Assembly: GCA_902806595.1 (NCBI GenBank)
Contig: CADCXC010000010.1
Coordinates: forward strand, 2,170,001 to 2,234,000
Source of the DNA: Pyrenopolyporus hunteri
Taxonomy: Eukaryota; Ascomycota; Sordariomycetes; Xylariales; Hypoxylaceae
Reading direction: 5' to 3'
Length of the DNA stretch: 64,000 nt
Positions 49,206 through 60,370 of the stretch are shown piece by piece (the stretch's first letter is position 1; every line of letters starts with the position of its first letter). Position numbers and translations under genes: made by a program. Below the pieces are notes generated by a model. The model saw nothing but the letters and a program-made list of their open reading frames with translations. It ran no database searches and had not been told where the DNA came from.

Positions 49206-50299
49206 ATGACGTCCCTCGGACCCTCGAACATAGGACCGCTCACGACCATTTTCACACCTTCTGGTCCGGACTGCACGTCTTCCTTCATAGGCATCCTACC
49301 AGACAACAAATGGCTGCAATATGGTGTGGGTGCCGCCGCGTCGCACGCCTGCCTGCCGCCCGATTTTAGGCCATACGAAAACTTCTACTATTCGCCCGGA
49401 ATTTGTCCCTCAGGCTATACCACAGGTTGCCAAGGCCAATCTCAAATATCTGGCACAAAATCACAAACGATTGCAACATGCTGCCCTGTGTAAGTACCAT
49501 CTCGTAGATAAATTACCCGGAATCGGGAGAAGCTGTTGCCTGCCCTGCGTAAGGGTGACGGGCGCATACTTCTGCACTACAGCGGCCGGCCAACCCGTGC
49601 TAATTCGATATAAACAGGTCCTACTCATGTCGCATGGACCGTGGCGACGATCCTTTTGGGTGTTTGTCGTGTTTTGAATCAAGCAAGACGTTCGCAGTCA
49701 GCGCTTTCTTCTTTCGCATCAACGACGAAGGAGAGACAACAAGAATCGATCAGGGGACTACTACCGAAGTATGGGCGGGTAATTGCGTTCGAGCTTATGC
49801 TCCGGTCATACGTTTGGAAGACGGGGATACTTTTATAACCACTCCCACCAATACAGCGACGCAGACGCGCGACGGCCAGACCATAAGTACGCCCACCGCG
49901 CCCACCTCGTCGGCCACCGAACTTCCGTTGATAAACAGCAATGCGGACGATGATAGCAGCTCGGGTGGGTTGAGCGCCGGCGCGGCGGCCGGCATTGGAG
50001 TTGGCTGTGGACTGGCAGCTATTCTAATAATCGGGGCCATCGTATTTTTCTTAATGCGGAGACGGCGAAAGCAGTCGGCTGAGTACGAACCCGCGGATCA
50101 AGCTCCGCAACCTCCCCCGACCGCTCAAGCTTCCACAATCGTTTCGGATTACCAGACGCCTCAAGGATACCAAACTTATTACGATCCCTCCAAGTCACAA
50201 CCAGGGTTACAACCAGGCTTTCAGCCGCAAGCTCAGCAGCCGATGTACGAGTTACCGCACCAAGATCATTTCGCTCACGAGCTAGATGCCAGCAGATAA
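49206..50299 (+). CDS. Single-TM surface protein with Cys-rich ectodomain, 2 exons
   Basis: Exons 49206-49489 and 49618-50299 join in phase (966 nt) to 321 residues; the intron is 128 nt with a GTGCTAATTC branch site. The N-terminal domain (about 1-120) is Cys-rich: CLPPDFRPY, YYSPGICPSGYTTGC, TCCPVSYSCRMD and FGCLSC, the last Cys groups reunited by the splice. A Thr/Ser/Pro stalk follows (about 170-200), then a Gly/Ala-rich membrane helix (about 212-240), an Arg/Lys cluster RRRRK as stop-transfer signal, and a Pro/Gln/Tyr-rich cytoplasmic tail. There is no ordinary N-terminal signal peptide, so topology rests on the single helix. The layout resembles fungal wall-sensor-like proteins, but I cannot name a family. 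Confidence 0.82.
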
Positions 50300-52264
50300 T
50301 AATCATAATAAATCAATCCTTCGCGCAGCCCAGGATCAACGCCCCCAAAGCTCGCATAATGTCACTTATTTTCGGATCATGGTGGACTGGTAAAAGGGTG
50401 GGAATGTAAATAGTATCACTTCGGCGACATTCTATGTTTTGGTGTATAAAACTAGGGAGGCTAGACATACTCTTTCTGTCGTGTTAATACCGATTTTCCC
50501 GAGGGCGGGCGGTGAAATTTAACGTCCTTAGCCACGAAATGGAGACGGAATGCATTTCATTGAGTTAGGAACATTCGAAATTCGAAGAATTAGATAGCTT
50601 TTCAAAGGCTAACTGGCATATCTAACTAGATAGGTTTCGCTAGAAAATGCGTAGTTATAATAATTCAAACGTGACTAGTTCTCGATCACTCGCGTTTCCC
50701 TCGGGCTAAAAAGTTACCCAGCCATTCTCATTCTTCGAGAACCAAGGTTTAGGCGTAATTCGATCTAAATTTAACTTGTAGCTCCCGACCGTTACAATTC
50801 CAAGAATTTCCGAATACGACGTCGAAACGTGGTTACAGGCGGTGTCTTCGCATCGACCCCCCAATCAGTCACATCGCCCGACCGCCAAAGCATGGTTGAA
50901 AGAAACCTCCCTAGTATGGTACGAAGCGTGCACTCCAAGAATTAATAATGCGTGAGGGGCTGGGGGTGATTGAGTTTCCTTTTCTTAAAAAAAAAAAACC
51001 GATTAATGTCTAAAGATACGGCTCTGTATATTTCGTTTCCTCTTCATACGCGAATGTGTCTTCCAACTTCACAGTATAGGTAGATCATCCCTGTAGAATC
51101 AACATTCCGCAATAGGCTATTAAGGCAGCTAGCAAGCACTCACCAATACCTTTCTTTGCTTAAACGCCGGAGAAGCGCGCCATACGTACCTCTAGGTATA
51201 TACTATATTACTCGCCGATGACTTTTGCCACACGCGGACCTGGTATGAGCTAATCCATACTTACGGACATCTCATTGTAATTAGGCCCGGAAACATATCA
51301 GCGGTTCTCGATGCCGTGGTATATTGCAAGTACTCGATCCTTTCGTTAAGAGCTAGACCGACTCACGACACTGGCGTTCAATGGTTCTATATACGAATCC
51401 ACTAAGCCTCCTTTCTACATACGTAGAGGTTGAATTTAGCGGGGACTAGGAAGAAGACGATACAGGGGAGGGCAGAGCCGAGACCATGATTCCGATTCCA
51501 ACCCTACGGTAAGGATCCAAGGGCTTCCCAACCACCGTCAACTCCACTTCATTCCGGCTGCAATGGCGAGGCGGACAATTTAAGCTTAAACAGCATTCTA
51601 GTCCAGTAACCGGACCACACGCAACTCTAAGCAACAATTGAAGCATATATATACCGCCTAAGACCTGACGTACCGATCTATCTTCCACAAACGTGGGTTG
51701 GCAGCCGATGTTGCACCTTGCTACCCGGTAAGGCCCAGCTTGGGAGCCAGGGGCCCGAAGAAAGCGAATACCTAGGAATTATGATAACTTCCGACTCTCT
51801 ATCTCAGGCCCGCCCAGTTGTTCTCTTGAGATCGTACTACCTATGGTGAATACCTAGGTAGGTAGGTACTTAGATATGTAGACTGACCGCCTAGCATATT
51901 GTATATTTATGGGATGGTTAGAGGCCTAAATCCTGGGAGCCAGTCTTCTAAGACGTCGGAACTCCGGTACCTGTTGCACGTCGACGTCGTCTATGGAGTT
52001 GAATATAGGACATGCTGAAAGCGTGCAGCACGCCCGAACTCCGAATAACCTAACAAACAATATCGTCTATTCGGCTCGGATTTATATCGGAGTACCTCGG
52101 ATTTAATGTAATGTTGCGATACTTCACGAGACGAGGAAAACCTGATCCGAGAAGCAAAGCCCAATTACCTGAGGTGGGTGAGGTACCTGCGTAGGCATAA
52201 GTGCATATGTAAAGGCGCATACGTTTGTCTTAGACGCCTTTACACTTCGTTCGCCCCAATCCAG
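50300..52264. other. Long intergenic stretch (2 kb)
   Basis: No convincing ORF; candidates in 51,446-51,688 (-) start only at GTG. A tandem-like TAGGTAGGTAGGTAC stretch lies near 51,855-51,875. No RNA gene seen. Confidence 0.5.
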
Positions 52265-53132
52265 ATGTCTCTGCACCGCTCGCTTCTACTCACTAGAGGC
52301 TTAGTAAACTTACGAACCGTGTTAACCAATAGAATGGGGTCAACATTGTCTTCTAAGCATGAGGATATTGGCTTGATGGAGGGTTACAGGCAGTGGAAGG
52401 CGATGGGCGAGGGCGGCACCGCACACAACTGGGCTGGCTACATGTCGCAAGTTAGCGCGGAGAAAACGATGGCTTTTGGTGCCGACGAGACAATCAAGCC
52501 CGGTTTTTACGACAAGCCCGAGAAATTCGCTACTGGATGGAAGAAAGCCACGGAGCAGCAGAGAGCGAATGCTAGGAAATCGTTTCTAAGAGAACCCCTT
52601 CCGGTCAGACCAGGCCCCCGGGCGAGGGCAAAGCCCTTTGTTTACCCCCAACGCGAGAGAAATGCCGATTATCCTCAAGATCCGGCGGTGAAACAGGTTA
52701 GTACGCTTAGCAGGTCCTGTGTTAAGAAAGGATCTAAAACAGCATTTGTGGCTGACGCCGCTCAAGGCATATATGCAAGCCTTCCACAAGCTCGGTGAAC
52801 TTAACGCAGGTACTGAATGGAAGACCTCGGCACTCGAGAAACACGGCCAAGCGTTGTTTATTAAAAGCTCAGTCCCTCTCACGCCGCTGGCCGGTCCTAC
52901 CTCCCGAGAGGTCTGCCACATCCACGGCACCGATCTATCCGGCCATGTTACACTCTCCTTCAAAGATGCAGAGGAGGTGATATCCAAGGGGTGGGGCGAA
53001 CGCCACCGCTTGAGTGGTACGGACTGGATCCATCTCGGTTATACCATGCTCTACGTGCCGAACACGGTGGAGGAGACGGAAATTCTGGTACGGATATTTC
53101 AGGCTGGCATCGACTACATGAAGAGCGGGTGA
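52265..53132 (+). CDS. Luciferase-like/DUF5519-domain protein, 2 exons
   Basis: Exons 52265-52696 and 52743-53132 join in phase (822 nt) to 273 residues. The C-terminal part carries what I recognise as the DUF5519 (luciferase domain) pattern: REVCHIHGTDLSGHVTLSF, DAEEVISKGWGERHRLSG and GYTMLYVPNTVEETE (about 183-255), a basic His-containing fold of unknown activity. The N-terminal half holds EGGTAHNWAGYM and a proline/arginine region. The intron is short (46 nt, GTTAGT..AACAG); an alternative acceptor at 52730 would leave 34 nt and add DLKQ, which I judge less likely. The ATG at 52265 is the first in frame. No enzymatic role is established, and the name does not imply light emission. Confidence 0.75.
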
Positions 53133-53584
53133 CTTGGTCGTCTAGCATACCGGGTGTAGAGAACCTTTGAGAAGTTAGCCTAGAGGTTCGAGAAGTAACG
53201 AGGTACTAGCCCCCTTTTCTATCAAGAATTACCTTCCCCTACTTGCCAAATTGTCATCTATTAATGGAAGACAAGACCTGTTGAGGGAAGGCATAATTAT
53301 GTACTACATTGTTGATAGCTGGGCACTGTAAGGTTCTCTCCTTTAGGGATAATAAGACACCTCTTTAGTTCAACTATCTTCTCTTACTAGCCATATGTAG
53401 CTTAATAGCTCATATACACCTTCACTTTGATGTGTACATACACACAGAGTCCAATGTGTCATAGGCGCTTTAGGGCAGAGAGTTGACTCATTATGACCTC
53501 TGTTGTGTTTTATCGCAAGCAGCCACCCCTTTATTCGAGCGGCGTGACATGGAAGCTACAAACAATATAATAATATCCATCCGA
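53133..53584. other. Intergenic between convergent genes
   Basis: 3' ends of the DUF5519 gene and the TIM-barrel gene face each other here; nothing else seen. Confidence 0.6.
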
Positions 53585-54421
53585 TTAGTTATCTAGTTTA
53601 ATGTCCTTGAACCTTCTGGTATTATCTGTGATGGCGACTTCGACGGGAATCCGCTCCATGCTACTTGCCCCGAAGAATCCGTGTACCCCCTTTGTTCGTG
53701 AAAGGACGTACTCGGCGTCATGTACCTCGGCGATAGGGCCCCCATGGCATAACACAATCACGTCCTCCTTTACCTTCACAACCGCATCCCTAATATCTTG
53801 GATCAGCTTGACGCATTCATCCAGCGTCTTTCCCGTCTTAGCTCCAATTCCCTTACTCGTCGTTAATCCCATGTGGGCTACTACGATGTCGGCACCGGCT
53901 TTGGTCATATTAACTGCATCCTCAACGTTGAAGACATACGGCGAGGTAACCAGATCCATTTCGGCAGCAATTCGAATCATCTCGATCTCAAGGTCGTAAC
54001 CCATTCCCGTCTCCTCCAGGTTGGCCCTAAAATTCCCGTCCATGAGCCCGACGGTCGGGAAGTTCTGGACGCCGCTGAAACCTAGCTCCTTCAGCTGCTT
54101 CAGGAACTGCCGGATATCCCGGAACGGGTCTGTACCACAAACGCCCGCAAGGACCGGGGTGTGGCGGACGATTGGCAGGACTTCCCGTGCCATGTCAACG
54201 ACGATGGCGTTCGCATCGCCGTATGGCAGTAGGCCCGCGAGCGACCCGCGGCCAGCCATCCGGAAACGGCCGGAGTTGTAGATGATGATGAGGTCGGCAC
54301 CACCGGCTTCGACGAATTTGGCCGAGAGACCGATGCCGGCGCCAGCACCGACGATGGGGCGATTAGAGGAGATGACACTCCGTAGTCGCTGTAGGACTTC
54401 CTGGCGGGGGACGGGGGCCAT
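53585..54421 (-). CDS. TIM-barrel protein matching the C-terminal half of Tm-1
   Basis: A single-exon ORF of 278 residues of the PEP-hydrolase-like TIM-barrel family (PF09370 type). Recognisable blocks are RPIVGAGAGIGLSAKF (about 21-36), GGADLIIIYNSGRFRMAGRG (about 39-58), LAGVCGTDPF (about 91-100), GVQNFPTVGLMDG (about 116-128), the MTKAGADIVVAHMGLTT segment and VLCHGGPIAEV. In plants this domain is the C-terminal part of Tm-1-like proteins, whose N-terminal part is UPF0261. Here the UPF0261 protein is the next gene, on the opposite strand, with start codons 350 bp apart. Substrate and reaction are unknown. The length is full for the domain. Confidence 0.88.
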   Translation of the reverse strand: MAPVPRQEVLQRLRSVISSNRPIVGAGAGIGLSAKFVEAGGADLIIIYNSGRFRMAGRGSLAGLLPYGDANAIVVDMAREVLPIVRHTPVLAGVCGTDPFRDIRQFLKQLKELGFSGVQNFPTVGLMDGNFRANLEETGMGYDLEIEMIRIAAEMDLVTSPYVFNVEDAVNMTKAGADIVVAHMGLTTSKGIGAKTGKTLDECVKLIQDIRDAVVKVKEDVIVLCHGGPIAEVHDAEYVLSRTKGVHGFFGASSMERIPVEVAITDNTRRFKDIKLDN

Positions 54422-54771
54422 GGTTTTGGGAGAATTCGAGTGCTTTAGCCACCTTATATTGTTGTGAAGCGAATTAAGCCAGGCAATGGTTGTACTGGAG
54501 TTAGCTCGGGTTACCTGTTGGTAGATGGTGAACAGAATGTGGGACCATGCCCCGATCTCACCCTAGCATCTACCGAGTGAGTGGCATCGTACGTAAGGAT
54601 TAACTCATACCAGTGGGGGCAATCCGTAAAGGTCCTATGATCCGATCCTTTCCCCACCTGATCCAATATCCCTTTGTTAGATAGGTATAAGCGGGTGAAG
54701 GGAGTATAAACTAAGCGACACGAAAAATAGAGAGTAAAAGAGGAACCTGGCGATGTATTAAGAAGCTCGTC
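54422..54771. promoter_or_regulatory. Bidirectional promoter of the Tm-1-like gene pair
   Basis: 350 bp between divergent start codons of two genes whose products are fused in plant Tm-1. Co-expression is the natural inference. No defined factor-binding site was identified. Confidence 0.55.
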
Positions 54772-56034
54772 ATGGCTTCTCCGAAGACTTCTATTGCCGT
54801 TATTGGCACGTTCGATACCAAGCTTGAGGAATTTCTCTACCTCAGATCTAAGATCGTGGAGCATGACCCCTCGTTGAATGTCATCTTAATCGACGCGGGT
54901 CGATCTATGGTAAATCACGAAGCAATATCCATCAAACAGCCTGATGTATTACGAGCAAGTGGGTTCCGAGAGGACGAAGGTAGTGTCAAGCCACTTCTCC
55001 GAGGTGAACTCATCAAAACCATGATAAAAGGTGCCACAGCCGTAGTGCAACAACTTTATGGCCGTAACGAGATCCAGGCTATAATTGGCCTCGGCGGGAG
55101 CGGCGGAACTAGCATTGCGTCTGCCGTTATGCGCGAGCTTCCGGTGACCTTCCCGAAGCTAATCGTGTCCACTGTCGCATCTGGCGACACAAGCTCGTAC
55201 GTCGCGGAGACGGACATTACTATGATGTATAGCGTGGTTGACATCGCGGGTTTGAATGAGGTGCTGAAAGCAGTGTTGGATAACGCTGCGGCGGCGATCG
55301 GGGGTATGGCGAGGGCCTATGCTAAGAGAACTAGTGAAGGCCCTAGAAACACCACGTCCGCTAAGAGGGGAATTGGGATTACGATGTTTGGTGTCACTAC
55401 AAAGGGAGTGGATACGGCACGGAGATGGCTAGAAAGCCACGGTTTCGAGGTCTACGTATTTCACGCTACAGGGGCTGGCGGACGTGCGATGGAGAGGCTA
55501 GTGAAAGAAGGCCAGCTCCATGGTATCCTGGATCTAACTACGACCGAGTTGGCCGACGAACTTGTTGGCGGTGTTTTCAGCGCCGGCGAAAATAGGTTAA
55601 CTGCCGCTGCTAAGGAAGGCATACCTCAAATCGTCAGTGTCGGGGCTCTGGACATGGTGAATTTCGGACCAAGGGACACTGTACCGAAGGAATTCCAGAA
55701 GAGGAAGCTCTTCGAGCACAACCCCTCTGTGACGTTGATGCGGACAACGGAGCGGGAATGCGAAGAATTAGGAAAGAGAATAGCACAACGGCTCAAAGAA
55801 AATTGTACCAGGCCTGAGGTGACCGAAGTCTGGCTTCCATTGAAGGGGATCAGCGCAATCGCTATTGAAGGACAAGCCTTTTACGACAAAGCAGTCGACG
55901 ACGCTTTATTCATGGCTATGAAAAGAGGGCTAGAAAATAGCGCGATATTAGTCAAGGAAGTCGATGCTGATATCAACGATCCAACTTGGTCGGAGAGGAT
56001 AGCTGAAAGATTAAGTGAACTTATGCTGAAGTAG
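54772..56034 (+). CDS. UPF0261 / Tm-1-like ATP-binding protein
   Basis: A single-exon ORF of 420 residues matching the UPF0261 family (PF06792), equivalent to the N-terminal half of plant Tm-1. Visible signatures are IAVIGTFDTKLEEFLYL (8-24), LIDAGRS, AIIGLGGSGGTSIASAVM (about 101-118), the STVASGDTSSYVAETDI segment (about 134-150) and GVTTKGVDTARRWLE, followed by FHATGAGGRAMERL. The GTFDTK and GLGGSGGTS blocks line the nucleotide site in the family. In tomato, Tm-1 binds the replication protein of tomato mosaic virus; its ordinary cellular role is unknown, and nothing here suggests antiviral action in the fungus. It is paired head-to-head with the TIM-barrel gene and convergent with the P450. 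Confidence 0.9.
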   Translation: MASPKTSIAVIGTFDTKLEEFLYLRSKIVEHDPSLNVILIDAGRSMVNHEAISIKQPDVLRASGFREDEGSVKPLLRGELIKTMIKGATAVVQQLYGRNEIQAIIGLGGSGGTSIASAVMRELPVTFPKLIVSTVASGDTSSYVAETDITMMYSVVDIAGLNEVLKAVLDNAAAAIGGMARAYAKRTSEGPRNTTSAKRGIGITMFGVTTKGVDTARRWLESHGFEVYVFHATGAGGRAMERLVKEGQLHGILDLTTTELADELVGGVFSAGENRLTAAAKEGIPQIVSVGALDMVNFGPRDTVPKEFQKRKLFEHNPSVTLMRTTERECEELGKRIAQRLKENCTRPEVTEVWLPLKGISAIAIEGQAFYDKAVDDALFMAMKRGLENSAILVKEVDADINDPTWSERIAERLSELMLK

Positions 56035-56134
56035 TTTGCGCTTCTCCTCGATACCTCAAGCGGATATTTGCATGGTATCGGAAGACAATACGAAATATTC
56101 AGCGGTGTAAACCGAATGATTCGTATCAATACCC

Positions 56135-58077
56135 CTACCGGGCGTCTCCGACTGCTCCGGCAAGGAGTCTTTGAGCCTTTTCAGATCTTGGCTTAAAGAC
56201 CACATCAAGTCTGCCGGGGTGACTCGACAAGCCGGTGCTGAATGTGATGGTCTGTTTAATAGGCTTCCCATCCGGCCCAACCGGCTTGGATATGTCGGTT
56301 GTGGCTATTAGAATCGCCATAGCAATCCACACGGATGCTTGTGCTAGGTGACGCCCAATGCATACTCTGCGTTCTGGTTAAAAAGACGCCCGTGTCAGGT
56401 ATGGAGATGGACATTCTAGCTCACCTGCGACCGAAGCCGAACGGACCAACTAGTAATGGCTCACCATCTCCCCCCTCCTCTTTCGGAGTATATCTGTCGG
56501 GGTTGAACCTCTCCGGGTCTTTGTATACAGCTTGGTCCCGGGACATGGCGAAAGTATTGTAGTAAACAAAAGTCCTATTAAGTCAGCAGACGCTTTGTGT
56601 TGACGCTTAGGTTTGGTACGAACCCTTTCGGGATGAACATCCCATTATAAACGTCGTCATTTAGGGATCTATGAGGTATCCCAATAGGCGATAAGGGCCT
56701 CCACCTAGAGACCTCTTCAACAAGATAGTCAATGTAACGTAAGTTTGGTCTGTCGTCGAGAGTTGGTAGCCTGTCTGTCCCAACCACCCTATCTATCTCA
56801 GCTCTTGCCTTTTCGAACACATCCGGATTCATCATCATATTTAAGACGGCAATAGTTGTGGTAGCGAAAGTCTGGTAGCGGCGGTCAGCGATTAGAATAC
56901 CGAATATGAGAATATGGATATATAACCGTATTAGAGCCTGCAATAAAAACGGCGCCTGATGCACCTTGTATGTCTTGAAGCGTAAGCTCATTTGGGATAC
57001 CCCTTTCTTCATTTTCCTTATATTTCGAGAGAAGAGAGTGCGCAAACGATGGGTTGGATGTCCCTTCGTCCTTGATTGCGTTAGGCCATTTTCAAAAGCG
57101 AGAAGCACGAAACCTACGAATTCCTTCTTTACTGCTTGAAATGGTATATCGTGGAGGTTCTTAATCGCCCATCCCCATCTGCGAGCATGCTGAAGGCTTT
57201 TCGAGAAGTTTAAGAATTCTGGAAGATAACGAACTGCAGAGCCATTAGCAGCACTAGCGCAACATCTTCTTGCTGGGAAACAAACATGACGGTAAATAGT
57301 CGACTAAGGCAGTTCCGGGGTTCCCTCCTCCTCCTGTGGCCACATGGGCGTCTGCCGCTATCTTTATGTATGGGTCATCGTCCGATCTAACTGTAACACC
57401 GAATCCGATCCTCAGGACTATAGCGGAAGCAAAGCTACTCGTTACATCAGCAGTAAGTTATAACATCGAAATACGGATACTTTTACCGGCGTAGTGAAAA
57501 GTCCCAAGCTTCGGGGCGTTTGAGGATTCTGGATACTGCTTGCCTAGCCTCATCTTCTTGGATTGGCCTATAGTTCGTGATCGCCGTCTTGGTAAATCCA
57601 GTTTGTAAGACTGAACGATGCAAACGGAATCTTGGTCCGTATGGCAGGAAAGTCAGTGTTAGACCCCATCCCATGACATCGAAGAGAACAAATTTGGGTC
57701 TATCCTGATAGTTGGCCCCACGCTTATCCAGAAGTTCATTCGCAGCCTTCTGGGTATTGAGGACAACGATATGATTGCCTAGCACATTAAAATAGACAAT
57801 GTCGGAGTCTGTCGTGATGGCTTAGTGACTACAATGTGATAGCGAGATTATGATGCTTACTATACTCTTTGGCGTATTCCATATGCTTTAGGTGGGCATT
57901 TTCCATAGGCAACCTCCTAAAGTGGCCCAGAATCGGTTCTGCAGGGGGGGACGGTGGAAGGGGATATGGAAAACGCGGGTATAGGGCCCCAGTAACAATG
58001 CAAAGAAATGAGCCAAGAAGAGCGACTAGTAGGCTTATACATATAGGTGAGTCGATTAATGACTCAAAGGCATTCAT
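56135..58077 (-). CDS. Cytochrome P450, 8 exons, intact
   Basis: Exons 57861-58077, 57487-57808, 57286-57434, 57118-57233, 56927-57070, 56624-56871, 56425-56574 and 56135-56366 join in phase (1578 nt) to 525 residues. The uninterrupted frames look broken, but all seven introns (47-58 nt) have GT..AG ends, and each join restores family sequence. An N-terminal anchor (about 10-33) is followed by a proline hinge (PLPPSPPAEP). The I-helix AGSNTT (312-317), ExxR at E369-R372, the PERF motif (D418-PERFNPDRY) and the heme loop FGFGRRVCIG (444-453, Cys451) are all present, the last split by intron 7. It resembles the CYP64/O-methylsterigmatocystin oxidoreductase-like group. Substrate is unknown; no polyketide synthase lies in view. 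Partner reductase expected at the ER. Confidence 0.92.
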
Positions 58078-59407
58078 ATTGGGCGTCGTAGGCTAGTCGA
58101 AGTTATAGCGATCCCCGGAGTTTAGATTTTTACCACTATTGTGTTTCACTCGCGGTCAACTCGGTATAACTCTGTAGGGTGCCTAGGTATCTACCTAGGG
58201 GAATCAGTTGCGGATTATATTATTTTATTAGATATCGGCTAGGTAGTGTGTGGCGATTTCGACGCGGAGGAGGACTTGGGGTGAGGGTTACTTTTCTGGG
58301 TTCTAAAGGGATAATTTTGGATTCAACATTGTTTGTCGCCATGATAAAACCAAGAACGAATCAGGGAAATATAACATCAGCATCAGCCCGTCGCGGGACT
58401 TACTCCTTACAAACCCCTGGAACTTCAGCCCTACATATAGGTACTTCGGGTATAAACCCCCACTATGGCGGGAGTCTCAACTCAGCCCCCTGCACTAAAT
58501 CGAATTTCTCGTGCGGGCATGTATACGCTCAATTGCTCTAGAACCCGCAAGATATAAGAGTTATAAGGGTCCAAGTTACCTACGCTTGCCATGGACGACG
58601 CGATCCGCGGAGCTAAACATGGGTTTCAATCAAAGAAAGGGGATAACCTGGTTTTGCTTGAACAGTTCTATATAAATACGTCAATGAATCCCATAGTAAA
58701 ATATAGCTACCGTGGTAGAACCCGTAGTCAACTCATACCTCGAGCCGAACCCCCCCGAGAACGACGTCTGTAGGACCGGACGTCCGCTATTTTTAGGGGG
58801 GGTTAAATTTTATAGGGTTATAGCGTACTAGTTCGCGTCCTGGGCTCCGTTATAAATCTAGTGACAAGGTACCCAGGCACTTGCCTATTAGATTGCATGA
58901 TTTACCTTTACAAAAAGGGTATTATCATGGGAAATATACCACGTAAGTTGCTAATAACGGTAAACACTACCAGGTATGTACCTAGGTACCTACATGGACG
59001 TTACAGTAATGTCGCGATGCTGTGTGGTCACCTATTAGATATGGCGTGCAGCGCCGTGGCGTAGGTGCTAGACCCTCTATATTTTGCGCAACCCTTGCTG
59101 AATATATAGGTGCTTCGCGTAGCTCCTAATGTATTGGATTAGCGGGATCATGGTTCAGCTAATCAATAAAGATAGGAACCCCCAACCCTTAAGATAAGTA
59201 ACGGTACCTGGAGTATCACGTGAAGCTACATGCAACTTTTTTATTCCAATTTCTAATTTTACAACTCTTACAACTCTTTAGATCCGAAGTCAACAAAGAC
59301 ACAACACCGGCCCCCAATTGATATCCGTACTCACTACTAGACTCAATAGACGAAGCCGAGCGATACGGTACTGCCCGGTCCAACAGTTCTTACTAGAACA
59401 TATCGAC
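58078..59407. other. Intergenic, weak small ORFs only
   Basis: Upstream region of the P450. A 60-codon ORF at 58,591-58,773 (+) has a fair start context but no other support. TAGGTAC palindromes lie at 58,170-58,200 and 58,970-59,000. Confidence 0.5.
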
Positions 59408-59686
59408 ATGGCGACGAATCCTAGGCACGTCGTCCGACCGCAGCCAACCGCGCAACAAGCACAAGTTCCACCGAGGCCGGTCACATCAAGGCCCCAACGA
59501 ATCAACCCTTCCAGTCCCGAATACAAACAAGCTGCAAGGAAATATACACGGCTGATGGTTGCCATGCCTATACTGCTGGTTACGTCATGGTACCTGTTCG
59601 ACCGACTGGCTTTGGGCCACCAACCCAAGGTCTTGCCTAGGGAAACAGCAACGGGGAAGGGGATTGCGGAAAAGCATAAGAGTTGA
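59408..59686 (+). CDS. Small one-TM protein, 92 aa
   Basis: Starts at the ATG in CGACATGGCG; the longer frame upstream begins only at ATT- or GTG-like codons. It has a polar Pro/Gln/Arg-rich N-terminus (1-40), SPEYKQAARKYTRLM, and a single membrane helix (about 49-67: VAMPILLVTSWYLFDRL), then a short basic tail. This N-in or N-out small anchor is typical of fungal mitochondrial or ER accessory subunits, but I do not recognise the family. The regular alternation of polar tail and helix argues for a real gene. Confidence 0.6.
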   Translation: MATNPRHVVRPQPTAQQAQVPPRPVTSRPQRINPSSPEYKQAARKYTRLMVAMPILLVTSWYLFDRLALGHQPKVLPRETATGKGIAEKHKS

Positions 59687-60370
59687 AGATGATCGGTCGC
59701 TATTGACGGACGGAAGTTTCTGGCCGAATTGCTAGCAGCACTGAAACCATACGTCGTCGCAGAAGCCGATGCCATTCCGGCGCGCGGATGTAACACAGCA
59801 CTGCTCGTCCTGTGCTTCGAAGCAGCATGGATAAAGAATTGTGACGGGCTTTTGTTTGTCGAACAATGCCTTCATTTTCAGCTGCTCAGGTGTCTTTGCC
59901 AGGAGAAACTTGGTCAGGGAATGGCCAACATCTCCGGGGTTATTCACTTCGTGGTATCACGTTTGTAGGTGAAGGCGTTAGTCTTGTGGCTTGCACGGGC
60001 CATTGGGACTGACGTGAGCTATTATCTGGGCATCGATGGATAAGTTCGATGGGTGATTCACTCAATCAACTAACGACTCTTTCTTGTCCTCCTGTCCTAA
60101 CCTTCAGTCACTCGACGGGGTTGCCCAGTCAGTCCTTTCTCCTTACCGAACAATCTGCTTTACAACGGCAAAGTCAGCGATTCTTTGACTCCTCCACTCA
60201 AGGAAGGGAGGCAAAGGCAAAATCGCCTTCTGTGGTTTTGATATAAAAACATTGTCCGGCGCCCTTCTTGTCTCTTGCACTCTTGTTGTAAACAGATAAA
60301 CCAACACAAGAACGGAAAGACAAAAGAGAAAGAACCAGGTAATCGATACCACGAGGATCATTACAGCAAC
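59687..60370. other. Intergenic, nothing recognised
   Basis: 3' region of the small TM gene and upstream region of the CVNH gene. Overlapping ORFs at 59,729-59,968 and 60,143-60,505 look like shadows. Confidence 0.5.

Noticed and set aside
52697..52730. 34-nt intron in the DUF5519 gene
   Set aside because: Shorter than any other intron in the window (minimum otherwise 46-47 nt); the CAG acceptor 12 nt further is preferred.
58591..58773. 60-codon ORF with fair start context
   Set aside because: Too short and without recognisable features; chance ORFs of this length are common here.
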